A stretch of DNA of 64,000 nt from Clostridiales bacterium (lineage in GTDB: Bacteria > Actinomycetota > Coriobacteriia > Anaerosomatales > SLCP01): contig JAGXSG010000008.1 in assembly GCA_018333995.1 (NCBI GenBank), positions 143,210 through 207,209 of the forward strand, given 5' to 3'. A program made the position numbers and the translations under genes. Under the pieces are notes generated by a model. It saw only the letters and a program-made list of their open reading frames with translations, had not been told where the DNA came from and did no database searches. Position 1 is the first letter of the stretch, and every line of letters starts with the position of its first letter. Below, piece after piece: positions 22,772 through 31,713 of the stretch.

Positions 22772-23989
22772 ATGACAGCGATCAGAAGCGGACTCACCAG
22801 AGTCAACGATTTTTTCTCGACCGCACCGGGGAAGGTCGCCTTCTTCTTCGTGCTCGCGCTCGTAACGCTGTTCTTGCCGGTGTATTTCCAGTCAGTGGGT
22901 AACGCGTTCATGGTGCGGATCTTTGCGCTCGTGGGCATCTACGCGCTACTTGCGCTCGGACTCAACATAGTTGTTGGCCAAGCGGGTCTTCTGAACCTCG
23001 GCTTCATCGCGTTTTACGCGGTGGGCGCGTACGCTGGGATGAACCTCGGATTCCTGATGCAGGAGTTGCTCATCGGGGTCGGATTTCTCGGCGAAGCACC
23101 GGAGAACTGGTCGTACTGGTTCATATTGCCGTTCGCCGCAGTGCCAGGCGTCATCGCTGGACTCATGATCGGGACGCCGGTGTTGCGCCTGCGCGGCGAC
23201 TACCTTGCCATCGTCACACTTGGTTTCGGTGAGATCGTGCGTATCGCGATCACAAACGATATCGCGGGGATTACCAATGGCGCGTCCGGTCTGCCAGGAA
23301 TCGGTCAGAGTGTCGCCCCGGCAGCCGGACAGTTGTGGGTCCGAGAGAACCTCTCGGCGGGGAACTTCGTGTTCTCGAAGGATCTCTACTGGTACTACAT
23401 CATCATTGCGCTCGTGCTCTTCGCGATCTTCGTTATCAATCGCATCGACAACTCCCGTCTTGGGCGGGCCTGGGTCGCGATGCGCGAGGACGAGGTCGCG
23501 GCGTCGTCGGTTGGCGTGAACATCTTGACGACAAAGCTCTGGGCGTTCGCGCTCGGTGCGGCGTGGGGAGGCATCGCAGGTCACACGTACGCGTACTGGG
23601 TCGGCTTCATCAGTCCCGAGTCTTTCAACTTCATGGAATCCGTCCTAGTGGTGTGCATGGTCGTCCTCGGGGGCATGGGTTCGATCCCAGGCACCATTCT
23701 CGGCGCTGTCATAATTACCGCTGTCCCGGAGGTCATTCGCGCGCTCGCGGCGTCACCCGCGCTTTCTGGCGTACTCACCGCTGAGCAGGCGTCCACCGTA
23801 GGCGACTACCGCTTCTTAATCTTTGGCGGTCTCATGGTGGTCATGATGGCACTCAGGCCGCAAGGCATCCTGCCTTCCAAGCGCCGAGCCCGCGAGCTCA
23901 ATCCAGCGAATGAAAACATCCGCGCGCAGGAGAACCAGCAGCTCTGGGAAGCCGAGCACAAGCACAACTCCGACAGCGACATCCTTTAG
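22772..23989 (+). CDS. livM: Branched-chain amino acid ABC importer, permease LivM
   Basis: The 405-residue permease has the motifs LALGLNIVVGQAGLLNLGFIAFYAVGAYAG, RLRGDYLAIVTLGFGEIVRI and MREDEVAASSVGVNILTTKLWAFALGA, diagnostic of LivM. ATG 22772 is 2 bp after the livH stop. The C-terminus (GILPSKRRARELNPANENIR) is a long hydrophilic tail beyond the usual end at GILP, rich in Glu, Asn and His. It is likely cytoplasmic, with no known role. Confidence 0.93.
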   Translation: MTAIRSGLTRVNDFFSTAPGKVAFFFVLALVTLFLPVYFQSVGNAFMVRIFALVGIYALLALGLNIVVGQAGLLNLGFIAFYAVGAYAGMNLGFLMQELLIGVGFLGEAPENWSYWFILPFAAVPGVIAGLMIGTPVLRLRGDYLAIVTLGFGEIVRIAITNDIAGITNGASGLPGIGQSVAPAAGQLWVRENLSAGNFVFSKDLYWYYIIIALVLFAIFVINRIDNSRLGRAWVAMREDEVAASSVGVNILTTKLWAFALGAAWGGIAGHTYAYWVGFISPESFNFMESVLVVCMVVLGGMGSIPGTILGAVIITAVPEVIRALAASPALSGVLTAEQASTVGDYRFLIFGGLMVVMMALRPQGILPSKRRARELNPANENIRAQENQQLWEAEHKHNSDSDIL

Positions 23990-24015
23990 GCGCGGAAGAA
24001 AGGCGCTGACGCGAT

Positions 24016-24798
24016 ATGCCAATGCTAGAAATCAAGAACGTCACGATGCAGTTCGGTGGTCTCAAAGCCCTTTCGGACGTGAACTTTCACGTCGATGAGG
24101 GCGAGATCGTCGCCCTCATCGGACCCAATGGGGCGGGTAAGACGACCCTGTTCAATCTTCTTACCGGCATCTACCGGCCTACTGAGGGCACTATCGAGTT
24201 TGAGGGCACTTCGCTTATCGGCAAGAAGGCGCACCGCGTCTGCGTCATGGGAATCGCACGCACATTCCAAAATATCCGGCTGTTCGCGAACATGACCACA
24301 CTTGAGAACGTGATGGTCGCACGCCACACGAGGACCAAGGAGACGCCGCTCATGGCGGTGCTCCGCACGCCCAACTTCAAGCGGGAAGAGCAACACACGG
24401 AAGATGAGGCGCGCAAGCGGCTTCGATTCGTGGGGCTTGAAGAGAAGGCGAATGAGCTGGCGATGAACCTCCCTTACGGCGAGCAGCGTAAGCTGGAGAT
24501 CGCGAGGGCGCTCGCGACCGATCCTAAGCTGGTGCTTCTCGACGAACCGGCTGCGGGGATGAACCCGCAGGAATCGGCGTCCCTTACTGGGCTCATCGGC
24601 AAGATACGCGAGTCGGGAGTCACCGTCTTGCTTATAGAGCATGACATGAAGGTCGTCATGGAGATCGCGGATCGCATCTCGGTGCTCGACTTCGGTGAGA
24701 TGATCGCCGAGGGCAAGCCCGATGAGGTGCGAAGGAATCCCAAAGTCATCGAGGCGTATCTGGGTACTGGCGCAGAAGCGCTCATGGCCGAGGGATAG
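24016..24798 (+). CDS. livG: Branched-chain amino acid ABC importer, ATPase LivG
   Basis: The 260-residue ABC ATPase has Walker A GPNGAGKTT (about residues 36-44), the LivG-specific GIARTFQNIRLFANMTTLENVMVARH, signature NLPYGEQRKLEIARAL, Walker B LVLLDEPAAGMNPQE and switch His in LLIEHDMKVVM. It powers the LivHM channel together with LivF. ATG start 26 bp after livM. Confidence 0.94.
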   Translation: MPMLEIKNVTMQFGGLKALSDVNFHVDEGEIVALIGPNGAGKTTLFNLLTGIYRPTEGTIEFEGTSLIGKKAHRVCVMGIARTFQNIRLFANMTTLENVMVARHTRTKETPLMAVLRTPNFKREEQHTEDEARKRLRFVGLEEKANELAMNLPYGEQRKLEIARALATDPKLVLLDEPAAGMNPQESASLTGLIGKIRESGVTVLLIEHDMKVVMEIADRISVLDFGEMIAEGKPDEVRRNPKVIEAYLGTGAEALMAEG

Positions 24799-24810
24799 GA
24801 GGGTACCTAC

Positions 24811-25518
24811 GTGCTGAAAGTCAACGGGATACATACCTTCTACGGCAAGATCGAGGCGCTCAAGGGCATCAGCGTCGAGGTTCAGGAAGGCGAGATTGTC
24901 ACGCTCATCGGAGCGAACGGCGCGGGCAAGTCGACCACGCTCAAGACGATTTCCGGCCAACTCAGTCCTAAAGAAGGCACTATTGAGTTTCTCGGCGAGA
25001 CGATATCGGGCATGCCGTCCCACGCTGTTACGGCAAAACGCGTGATCCAGGTGCCTGAAGGCCGCCGCATCTTCCCGCAGATGACGATTCGCGAGAACCT
25101 CGAAATGGGCGCGTTCCTTCGTAAGGACAAAGATGGGATCGCCGCGGATCTTGAGCATGTGCTTGAGCTGTTCCCTCGATTGCGTGAGCGTCTTGCCCAG
25201 AAGGGCGGAACGCTTTCGGGCGGCGAACAGCAGATGCTCGCAATTGCCCGCGGCATGATGGCGCGCCCACAGCTCCTGATGCTCGATGAGCCGTCGATGG
25301 GACTTGCCCCCGTGATCGTCGAGGTGATCTTTGGAACCATCAAGAAACTCAACGAGGAGGGCACCACGATTCTGCTCGTTGAGCAAAACGCCGCAATGGC
25401 TCTTCAGGTCGCCGATCGCGGATATGTGCTTGAGACAGGCACCGTAGCGCTTGAGGGCACTGGCAAAGAGCTCCTCAGAAATGAGAGAGTTCGCAAGACG
25501 TACCTCGGGGAGATGTAA
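24811..25518 (+). CDS. livF: Branched-chain amino acid ABC importer, ATPase LivF
   Basis: The 235-residue ABC ATPase has Walker A GANGAGKST, LivF-type sequence VPEGRRIFPQMTIRENLEMGA, signature LSGGEQQMLAIARGMM, Walker B LLMLDEPSMGLAP and VEQN in the switch region. GTG 24811 follows AGGAGGGT. It is the last gene of the liv operon and converges on the futalosine-pathway operon, with only 7 bp between stop codons and no terminator hairpin visible. Confidence 0.94.
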   Translation: MLKVNGIHTFYGKIEALKGISVEVQEGEIVTLIGANGAGKSTTLKTISGQLSPKEGTIEFLGETISGMPSHAVTAKRVIQVPEGRRIFPQMTIRENLEMGAFLRKDKDGIAADLEHVLELFPRLRERLAQKGGTLSGGEQQMLAIARGMMARPQLLMLDEPSMGLAPVIVEVIFGTIKKLNEEGTTILLVEQNAAMALQVADRGYVLETGTVALEGTGKELLRNERVRKTYLGEM

Positions 25519-25525
25519 GGGCTCG

Positions 25526-26815
25526 TTACAGTGCGGCGATAGCACGCGCCTTCGCCTCGGCCAGCCGGGAATCGATCGAGTGGTCCCTTCCGCTTGTGTG
25601 GTGCCCGTTAGTCACCCGCCATGCACCGGCGGACATCACCGCGGCAGTGGTCTTTTGCCCGGCTGAGTCGAGGAGGGCCGCGTAGGGGTCTGGCCCCGCG
25701 ACCGCGAACGCGGCGAGATCAGCGGACGTGCCGGGTTCCAAGGCTCCGAAACGCTGTCGGAGACCGAGAGCGACCGCGCCGTCGATAGTCATCATCCGCA
25801 CGATCCGCTCGGCTGTGAGCCCTGGCGCGAGCACGCGCAGGGCGCGCGCTTCCTCGAACAGATCGAGATCGTGGTTGCTTGCGAGACTGTCGGTGCCAAG
25901 CGCGATGCGGGCGCCCGCTGCCTCGAGTGCGGCGACTGGAGCATCGCCAACCTGCAGATACGTGTTGGAGCGAGGGCACAGCGCGATGCCAGCACACTTC
26001 TCGGCGATAAGCGCGGTGTCATCTGCGGTGTGGACACAGTGGACGGCGAGGGTTCCGTCGAGCGCGCCGAGACGGTCGAGGTAGCGCGCCGGCGTGGTGC
26101 CTGGCGGTTGAAACTGCGCGATTGAGCGTGCGGCAGTCGCGGCGAGCGGACCGGTACCGTCGAAAAGAAGCTGGACCTCAGCCGGAGACTCCGCGAGATG
26201 CACAGCGAACGGAACGCTCTGTGCGGCGGCGCGTTCGTGGAGGGCCGAGATGAGCGCGGGGCTTGCCGTGTAGGGAGAGTGTGCCGAGATGCCATGGCGC
26301 ACGCGGTCTGACCGGCGGGCGTGAGAGTCTTCCAAATAGCCCGCATCAGCAAGGCGGGCGCTCGCGTCGTTGGGCTCCAGGCCGAGCACTTCGAAGAAGT
26401 GCACGCCAGCGAGACCTGCCTGCTCGGCGATCGTCGCGGAGCAGGCGCTATACGCTATGTCGCCGACGACAGTGGTGCCGGAGGCGATCGCGAGTTGCGC
26501 GCCCGCGGCGCTTGAAGCGGCGAAGTCATCGGTCGTGAGCGCTTGCATCGCTCGCACGACGCGAGGAAGCCATTCGTGAAAGGGGGCGGACGGAACCACT
26601 CCATGAAGGACCGACAGCGCGAGATGCGTGTGCGCGTTCACGAGGCCGGGAAGCACGGTGCATCGCCCGAGGTCGTACACGGGTTCGGCGGGACGGGCCG
26701 CGACAAGTTCCGCACGACTTCCGACCTCGGCCACGAGGTCTCCCCGAATGAGGATCGCACCATCTTGGATCGGTGGTCGCGTGACGGGCACAACCCACTC
26801 CGCCGAGACGATCAC
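25526..26815 (-). CDS. Amidohydrolase, probable aminodeoxyfutalosine deaminase
   Basis: The 429-residue protein belongs to the TRZ/ATZ (MtaD-like) amidohydrolases: metal site VNAHTHLALS, the later HLAESPAEVQ and CVHTADDTALI, and the fourth ligand in ALGTDSLASN. These enzymes deaminate adenine-type substrates. Position at the end of a menaquinone operon that encodes MqnE, MqnA, MqnC and a nucleoside phosphorylase makes aminodeoxyfutalosine (the MqnE product) the likely substrate, turning it to futalosine as MqnX does. Deamination of S-adenosylhomocysteine or methylthioadenosine is the alternative. GTG start 2 bp after the stop of the phosphorylase gene. Confidence 0.82.
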   Translation of the reverse strand: MIVSAEWVVPVTRPPIQDGAILIRGDLVAEVGSRAELVAARPAEPVYDLGRCTVLPGLVNAHTHLALSVLHGVVPSAPFHEWLPRVVRAMQALTTDDFAASSAAGAQLAIASGTTVVGDIAYSACSATIAEQAGLAGVHFFEVLGLEPNDASARLADAGYLEDSHARRSDRVRHGISAHSPYTASPALISALHERAAAQSVPFAVHLAESPAEVQLLFDGTGPLAATAARSIAQFQPPGTTPARYLDRLGALDGTLAVHCVHTADDTALIAEKCAGIALCPRSNTYLQVGDAPVAALEAAGARIALGTDSLASNHDLDLFEEARALRVLAPGLTAERIVRMMTIDGAVALGLRQRFGALEPGTSADLAAFAVAGPDPYAALLDSAGQKTTAAVMSAGAWRVTNGHHTSGRDHSIDSRLAEAKARAIAAL

Positions 26816-26817
26816 CG

Positions 26818-27663
26818 CTACTCCTCAGGCAGGCCGAGGAGACTCGGCTTGCGAAGCTCCATGCAACCGCATCTGTCGTCGAGTGTCGCGACGCTGAGCG
26901 TGTCGATGAGACAGCGGGCGATGGTCGCGGACTCATCGAAAAAGACCGCTTTAAGCTCGTCGTGTTCCCACTGCCGTACTATGCCCTCGCCGTAGTTGAC
27001 CACGATGTAGATGCCCGCGAAACAGGCGCCGATGTCACGTGCGAGGAAGACCTCTGGCGCGAGGGACTGGCCGATGATGTCACCGCCGAGGCGCTTCATG
27101 TAATCGACTTCGGCCACGGTCTCGAAGCGCGGGCCGTCAGTTACGAGATACGTGCCACGCCGGTAGACGCGGGGAAACGTCGAGCCCGCCGAGTCAGAGA
27201 GCAGCGAGGCGAGCGACGGGCAGATCGGCTGACGCATGATTAGCAGGTGGTCGCCGTTCACATATATGTCTTGCTTCACGGTCAGGTCGATGAAGTCGTC
27301 CGGAATCATCACGTCGCGCGGGTCGAGCAGGTGGTTGAGCGATCCGACCCCGCCGTCAGCGAGCACTTTGCGCACCCCGGCGGCGTGGAAGACCCAGAAT
27401 ACCTGCAGGCTCGCGTCCGCGCGCTTCACGCCGCGCCGCCAGCCGTGCATGCGAACCGCCAAGGCGTCACGGGAACCGTGAGGTCCGATGATGCGCATGT
27501 GAGTGAACGCTGGCGACCTGCCAAACGGCGTCTCGAAGACAAGGCCGTCAGCGATGACGGTCACGCGTCCGTCATCAAGCGCCGCCGCCGTACCGATCGA
27601 GAGCGTGCCGCTTCCGCCGCAAAGACCGAACTCGGCTGCGGGGACCGCCTGCGAGACAGTCAT
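26818..27663 (-). CDS. MTAP/PNP-family nucleoside phosphorylase in the menaquinone operon
   Basis: The 281-residue protein has the MTA phosphorylase/PNP-I pattern: LVFETPFGRSPAFTHMRIIG (TPFG phosphate loop), GGVGSLNHLLDPRDVMIPDDFIDLT, and DGPRFETVAEVDYMKRLGGDIIGQS. A strong AAAGGAGG site precedes ATG 27663. In the futalosine route the step after the deaminase removes hypoxanthine from futalosine, usually by MqnB (a nucleoside hydrolase). No mqnB lies here, so this phosphorylase may do that job or recycle methylthioadenosine. The motif RHG of MTAP appears as MHG here, a hint of altered substrate preference. The role is inferred from context. Confidence 0.8.
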   Translation of the reverse strand: MTVSQAVPAAEFGLCGGSGTLSIGTAAALDDGRVTVIADGLVFETPFGRSPAFTHMRIIGPHGSRDALAVRMHGWRRGVKRADASLQVFWVFHAAGVRKVLADGGVGSLNHLLDPRDVMIPDDFIDLTVKQDIYVNGDHLLIMRQPICPSLASLLSDSAGSTFPRVYRRGTYLVTDGPRFETVAEVDYMKRLGGDIIGQSLAPEVFLARDIGACFAGIYIVVNYGEGIVRQWEHDELKAVFFDESATIARCLIDTLSVATLDDRCGCMELRKPSLLGLPEE

Positions 27664-27687
27664 GGGCCTACCTCCTTTCCGCCGAGG

Positions 27688-28800
27688 CTACCAGAAACGT
27701 CTGACTTCCCGGTAGAGCGTGTCGCGCTGCACGGGCGTGTACCCCGCATCCTGGACCAGCCGCACCAGTTCTTCGCGGGCAAGCATGAAGTGTGTGCCCG
27801 CGGCGGCGACAACGTTCTCCTCGATCATCGTAGAGCCCATGTCGTTCGCTCCAAACGCGAGTGCGATTTGCCCTACCTTGGCACCTTGCGTGACCCACGA
27901 GGCCTGGATGTTTGCGATCGAGTCGAGGAACAGCCGCGAGACCGCAAGAACGCGCAAGTACTCCCACGCGCTTGCGGGCGTCGCACCGGTCGACTCGCCG
28001 TACTCGGTATTGCCCGGTTGGAACGACCAGGGGATAAACGCGCGAAAGCCGATACGTCCCAGCGAGACGGCCTCATCTTGCAGTTCACGCACGGCCCGCA
28101 TGTGCTCTATTCTCTCGGCGGAAGTCTCGTATGACCCGAACATCATGGTCGCCGTCGTCGAGATGTCGAGCGCGTGCGCTTCGCGCATGACGCCGAGCCA
28201 CTGCTTGGCGGTCGCTTTCTTAGGCGAGAGGTGTGCCCGGACGCGATCGACGAGGATCTCAGCTCCTCCGCCCGGTAGCGAGTCGAGGCCGGCGTCACGC
28301 AGCCGCCGCAGCACCTCACGAGTATCGATTCTGCTCACGTGACTGAGGTGAACGATCTCTGGAGGGCCAAACCCGTGCACGTGGATCCCAGGGTGCGCTG
28401 CCTTGATGCGCACGAGCATCTTCTCGTACCACTCGATTCCGAGGTCCGGGTGCATCCCGCCTTGCAGGAGGATGGCCGTCCCGCCGAGCTCGAGCGTCTC
28501 TGCAACCTTGTCGGACAGCTCGGCCGCGCTGAGCACGTAGGCATCCGCGTGGCCGGGGTCCCGGTAGAATGCGCAGAACGAACACCCGCTCACGCAGACG
28601 TTGGTGTAGTTCACGTTGCGGTCGACGATGAAGGTGACCTCGGCGCCAGGGTGCATCCGTTCCCGCATTGCGGAGGCTGCCGCGCCGAGCGCGAGGAGGT
28701 CGGCCTCCTCGAGTAATGTGAGCGCCTCAGCGGGTGAGAGGCGGTGTTCGCCGCCCGCCGCCGCCATCGCCAACGTGGCGAGATCTCGCCGGGCCGTCAC
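27688..28800 (-). CDS. mqnC: Cyclic dehypoxanthinyl futalosine synthase
   Basis: The 370-residue radical SAM enzyme has C69-x3-C73-x2-C76 (CVSGCSFCAF), LQGGMHPDLGIEWYE, LPGGGAEIL and RIGFRAFIPWSFQPGNT, all typical of MqnC. It cyclises dehypoxanthinyl futalosine on the way to menaquinone. GTG 28800 overlaps the mqnA stop by 4 bp. The protein is related in sequence to MqnE in the same operon, but the two are distinguished by their cores (GSYET here against GHIETHAERIEH in MqnE). Confidence 0.93.
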   Translation of the reverse strand: MTARRDLATLAMAAAGGEHRLSPAEALTLLEEADLLALGAAASAMRERMHPGAEVTFIVDRNVNYTNVCVSGCSFCAFYRDPGHADAYVLSAAELSDKVAETLELGGTAILLQGGMHPDLGIEWYEKMLVRIKAAHPGIHVHGFGPPEIVHLSHVSRIDTREVLRRLRDAGLDSLPGGGAEILVDRVRAHLSPKKATAKQWLGVMREAHALDISTTATMMFGSYETSAERIEHMRAVRELQDEAVSLGRIGFRAFIPWSFQPGNTEYGESTGATPASAWEYLRVLAVSRLFLDSIANIQASWVTQGAKVGQIALAFGANDMGSTMIEENVVAAAGTHFMLAREELVRLVQDAGYTPVQRDTLYREVRRFW

Positions 28801-29636
28801 ATGGTGTCCTCTCCGAATACCTCAATGTCCGGTACGCGCTCAAGCTGGCCGATGCCGTGCGCTTCGGCTAGGTAGCGTGTCAGACCGTCGCGATATTGTG
28901 GCTCGAAACGGAAGTGGAGCGCGTCGAAGTAGCTTCGGAAGTGTCCGGCCGAGAATCGCTCCCAGCGGGCGGCGTACGACGAGATCTCGTCGAGGTGGGA
29001 CCGGCAGTACGTGAGAGACTTCGAGAGGGCGTCGGCCACGTCGCGGACCGCCGCGGCACTGGTCGCGGCGAACTCACGGCGCACCGCCCAGACAGCATAG
29101 ACCATCGGCAAGCCGGTCCAGGCGGTCCACTCGGCACCAAGGTCGGTGAGCGTAAGCCCGGTTGGCGGTTCCCAATACGCGCGCAGCGCGTCGTCTCCGA
29201 TCAGGAGAGCGGCGTCTGTCTCTCGCATCATCGCCGCGAGATCAGGAGGCATTTCGACATAGGCGGGACGGACGTTCCAGTGACGTTCGAGCAAGATCCT
29301 GGTGAGCACCTGGGACGTCCGCGAGGTGTCGGCAAGCGCGACCGTCGCATCGTTGAGTGTTGCCGGGGACTGTTTCGAGAGGAGGAGGATCGACTGGACC
29401 TTGCCGTGGCTCGATATCGCGATGTCTGGAAGAAGCACGAAGTCATCGGCGTGACGCGCGTACTCGATCGCGGGAATAGGGGCCACATCAAGAATGCCGT
29501 CACGCAGCATGGACGCCAGGTCGCGCGGCGCCGCCTTCACGAGGTCGATTTCGAGCAGCATATCGTTCTTCACAAGCCCGTAGTAGAGCGGGAGGCAGTT
29601 GAGAAACTGGATGTGGCCCAGTCGGGGACGCGACAC
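28797..29636 (-). CDS. mqnA: Chorismate dehydratase
   Basis: The 279-residue protein of the MqnA/periplasmic-binding-like fold has GHIQFLNCLPLYYGL, DVAPIPAIEYARHADDFVLLPDIAISS and LIGDDALRAY. It converts chorismate to 3-enolpyruvylbenzoate, the first futalosine-pathway intermediate. Start chosen at GTG 29636, which follows GGAGG by 5 nt and lies 1 nt after the mqnE stop. Longer frames would run about 90 bp into mqnE and add a non-family Pro/Arg-rich stretch. Confidence 0.92.
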   Translation of the reverse strand: MSRPRLGHIQFLNCLPLYYGLVKNDMLLEIDLVKAAPRDLASMLRDGILDVAPIPAIEYARHADDFVLLPDIAISSHGKVQSILLLSKQSPATLNDATVALADTSRTSQVLTRILLERHWNVRPAYVEMPPDLAAMMRETDAALLIGDDALRAYWEPPTGLTLTDLGAEWTAWTGLPMVYAVWAVRREFAATSAAAVRDVADALSKSLTYCRSHLDEISSYAARWERFSAGHFRSYFDALHFRFEPQYRDGLTRYLAEAHGIGQLERVPDIEVFGEDTM

Positions 29637-29637
29637 T

Positions 29638-30831
29638 CTATCCTCCGCTCGCAAACGTGCCGCGAGCCACCCCGGCTCGCGGGGGGGCGCCGATTGTGCC
29701 CGCATCCCAAGCCGGCGGGGCGAGCTCATCGGCGTATTTCCTTACGACACGGTACAGGGTGTCGCGCTCGACAGGCACATGGCCGGTTTCAGCGATCATT
29801 GCGACAAGGTCGTTTTTTGAGAGCGCCTCGGGTGTTGTGGCGCCCGCCATGTGGGTGATCTTCTCCTCGACCACGGTGCCGTCGATGTCGTCGACCCCAA
29901 ACGCCGTCGCAAGCTGAGCGACCTTGAGGCCCACCATGATCCAGAACGCCTTGATGTGAGGGATGTTGTCGAGCATGAGTCGGGAGATCGCGAGCGTCTT
30001 GAGGTCGTCGAAGCCGGTCGTGCCCGGCAGATCGGCCAGCTCGGTGTTGGCGGGGTGGAACGCGAGCGGTATGAATGCGAGAAACCCGCCGGTCGCGTCT
30101 TGTTGCTCGCGTAACCGGATGAGGTGCTCGATGCGCTCGGCGTGTGTCTCGATGTGGCCGTAGAGCATCGTGCAGTTGGTGGCGATCCCGAGATCATGCG
30201 CCTCCCCGTGGATACGGAGCCATACATCGCTTGCGGTCTTCTTGTCCCACGCTGCCGCGCGAGTCCGGTCGCTGAATATCTCGGCGCCGCCACCGGGCAA
30301 AGCGTCGAGTCCCGCCGCCTTGAGGTCGGCGAGCACTTCGCGGGTCGAGCGCCCGCCGATAATCGCCATGTGCTCGATCTCAACCGCGGTAAATGCCTGC
30401 ACGATGACGTGATCCGGCACGGCTTCCCTTGTTCGCCGCACTATGTCGAGGTAGAACTCGTAGCTCCACTCGGGGTGGAGGCCGCTCACGATGTGCATCT
30501 CGTACGCGCCGTCCGATGCGCCCGCCGAGGCGGCTTCCGCGACTGAGTCGAGTGTCATTTCGTAGGCGCCCTCCTCGCCCGAGGACCGTGCGAACGCGCA
30601 GAACTTGCACCGGTTGCGACAGATGTTGGTCGGGTTCACGTGGCGATTGACCATGAAATAGACGCGGTCCCCGTTAATCCGCCGTTTCATGTAGTCAGCC
30701 ATCTGCCCGATACCGATGAGGTCGCGGCTGGCATAGAGCGCGAGGCCATCATCGGCGGTCAGGCGCTCTCTGGCGAGCACCTTGTCCGCGATTGGCTCAA
30801 GCGCGGGGTCGATGAGGGTGAAGGGCGTCAT
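29638..30831 (-). CDS. mqnE: Aminodeoxyfutalosine synthase
   Basis: The 397-residue radical SAM protein has C71-x3-C75-x2-C78 (CRNRCKFCAF), VSGLHPEWSYEFYLDIV, LPGGGAEIFSDR and YGHIETHAERIEHL. It joins 3-enolpyruvylbenzoate to SAM to make aminodeoxyfutalosine. ATG 30831 has GAGGAG upstream. It is the first gene of the operon mqnE-mqnA-mqnC-phosphorylase-deaminase. The C-terminal 25 residues are low-complexity and lie beyond the family core. mqnD is absent from the window. Confidence 0.94.
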   Translation of the reverse strand: MTPFTLIDPALEPIADKVLARERLTADDGLALYASRDLIGIGQMADYMKRRINGDRVYFMVNRHVNPTNICRNRCKFCAFARSSGEEGAYEMTLDSVAEAASAGASDGAYEMHIVSGLHPEWSYEFYLDIVRRTREAVPDHVIVQAFTAVEIEHMAIIGGRSTREVLADLKAAGLDALPGGGAEIFSDRTRAAAWDKKTASDVWLRIHGEAHDLGIATNCTMLYGHIETHAERIEHLIRLREQQDATGGFLAFIPLAFHPANTELADLPGTTGFDDLKTLAISRLMLDNIPHIKAFWIMVGLKVAQLATAFGVDDIDGTVVEEKITHMAGATTPEALSKNDLVAMIAETGHVPVERDTLYRVVRKYADELAPPAWDAGTIGAPPRAGVARGTFASGG

Positions 30832-31044
30832 GTCAGCGGACTCCTCGGCTGATCGTACTCGGATTCATCATAAGGTCGGCTCCGAATACCGTTACCATCT
30901 CGGTCATGCAGCTCCTTCACGGTGGCGCGGGCTGATCGAGTGTGCGCGTATGGTTCCAGAGTAACTGTTCACCTCCGGCGTTCACAGATTCCCGGGTGCG
31001 ATCGCGTAGTTTGACCGGCCGAGGCGACCGCGGGAAGGACATGC

Positions 31045-31072
31045 TTGCTATCACTCACATCGGATGTATACT
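31045..31072 (+). promoter_or_regulatory. Probable sigma-70 promoter of the C_GCAxxG_C_C gene
   Basis: TTGCTA (31045-31050), a 16-bp spacer and TATACT (31067-31072). The -10 matches at five of six positions and sits in a locally AT-rich stretch unlike the surrounding DNA. The remainder of the gap from mqnE (30832 on) shows no gene. Confidence 0.6.
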
Positions 31073-31110
31073 ATAAGTGTAATGAATACATTCGTCGTCG
31101 TGAGGTGGCT

Positions 31111-31653
31111 GTGGGCGAGTCTGTGTCAGGAACAGCGGTGGGGGGTGACGCGTTGGTCGCCGGAAGCTGTGTCGCGCCTCCCGATGGTGGATCGCCGCCT
31201 CCCGTCAGCACAGCCAATCACGCCGCGGAGCACGCCGCGGAGCGTGGCCGCGCGCTCTACGAAGACGGTATGTACTGCGCCGAGGTGGTTCTCACTGTGG
31301 CGAACGAGGCGGCAGGTCACCGTCTCCCATCGGAGGTCATGTCGCTCGGAAGCGGTTTTTGGGGCGGTGTCGCCGGCGACGGCTCGACGTGTGGCGCTCT
31401 GACAGGTGCCATCATGGCGATCGGAATGCTCGGTGGCCGTACGCGTATCGATGGCGCATGGGAGCCGTCGGCAGAAGCTATTGCCCAGATGCGTTCCGCG
31501 TTTCTGGAGCGTTTCGGATCGATGAGCTGTGCTGGTCTGACCGCTCAATTTGGCGGGATGGAAGGTGCGGACCGCTTCCGGCACTGCGCATGCCTGACGG
31601 GCGAGACCGCGGGGATGGTGGTCCGGCTTACGGGCGACCGCGGTTGGCTGTAG
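31111..31653 (+). CDS. C_GCAxxG_C_C family redox protein
   Basis: The protein has about 180 residues (start assigned to GTG 31111, after GTGAGG; GTG 31105 or later codons are possible). It carries the spaced cysteines of the C_GCAxxG_C_C family: YCAEVVLTVANEAAG, then GDGSTCGALTGAIMAIGMLGG, SCAGL and HCACLTGETAGMVV. Members are small, probably redox- or metal-active proteins found in anaerobes, with no firm function. The first 50 residues are Gly/Pro-rich and lie outside the family core. It lies upstream of tilS with a 60-bp gap. Confidence 0.8.
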   Translation: MGESVSGTAVGGDALVAGSCVAPPDGGSPPPVSTANHAAEHAAERGRALYEDGMYCAEVVLTVANEAAGHRLPSEVMSLGSGFWGGVAGDGSTCGALTGAIMAIGMLGGRTRIDGAWEPSAEAIAQMRSAFLERFGSMSCAGLTAQFGGMEGADRFRHCACLTGETAGMVVRLTGDRGWL

Positions 31654-31713
31654 GCATGCGAGTTCACCATCCGCTCTGTGCGGATGGTGCTTGTCAGAGG
31701 TACCCTTACCGGC

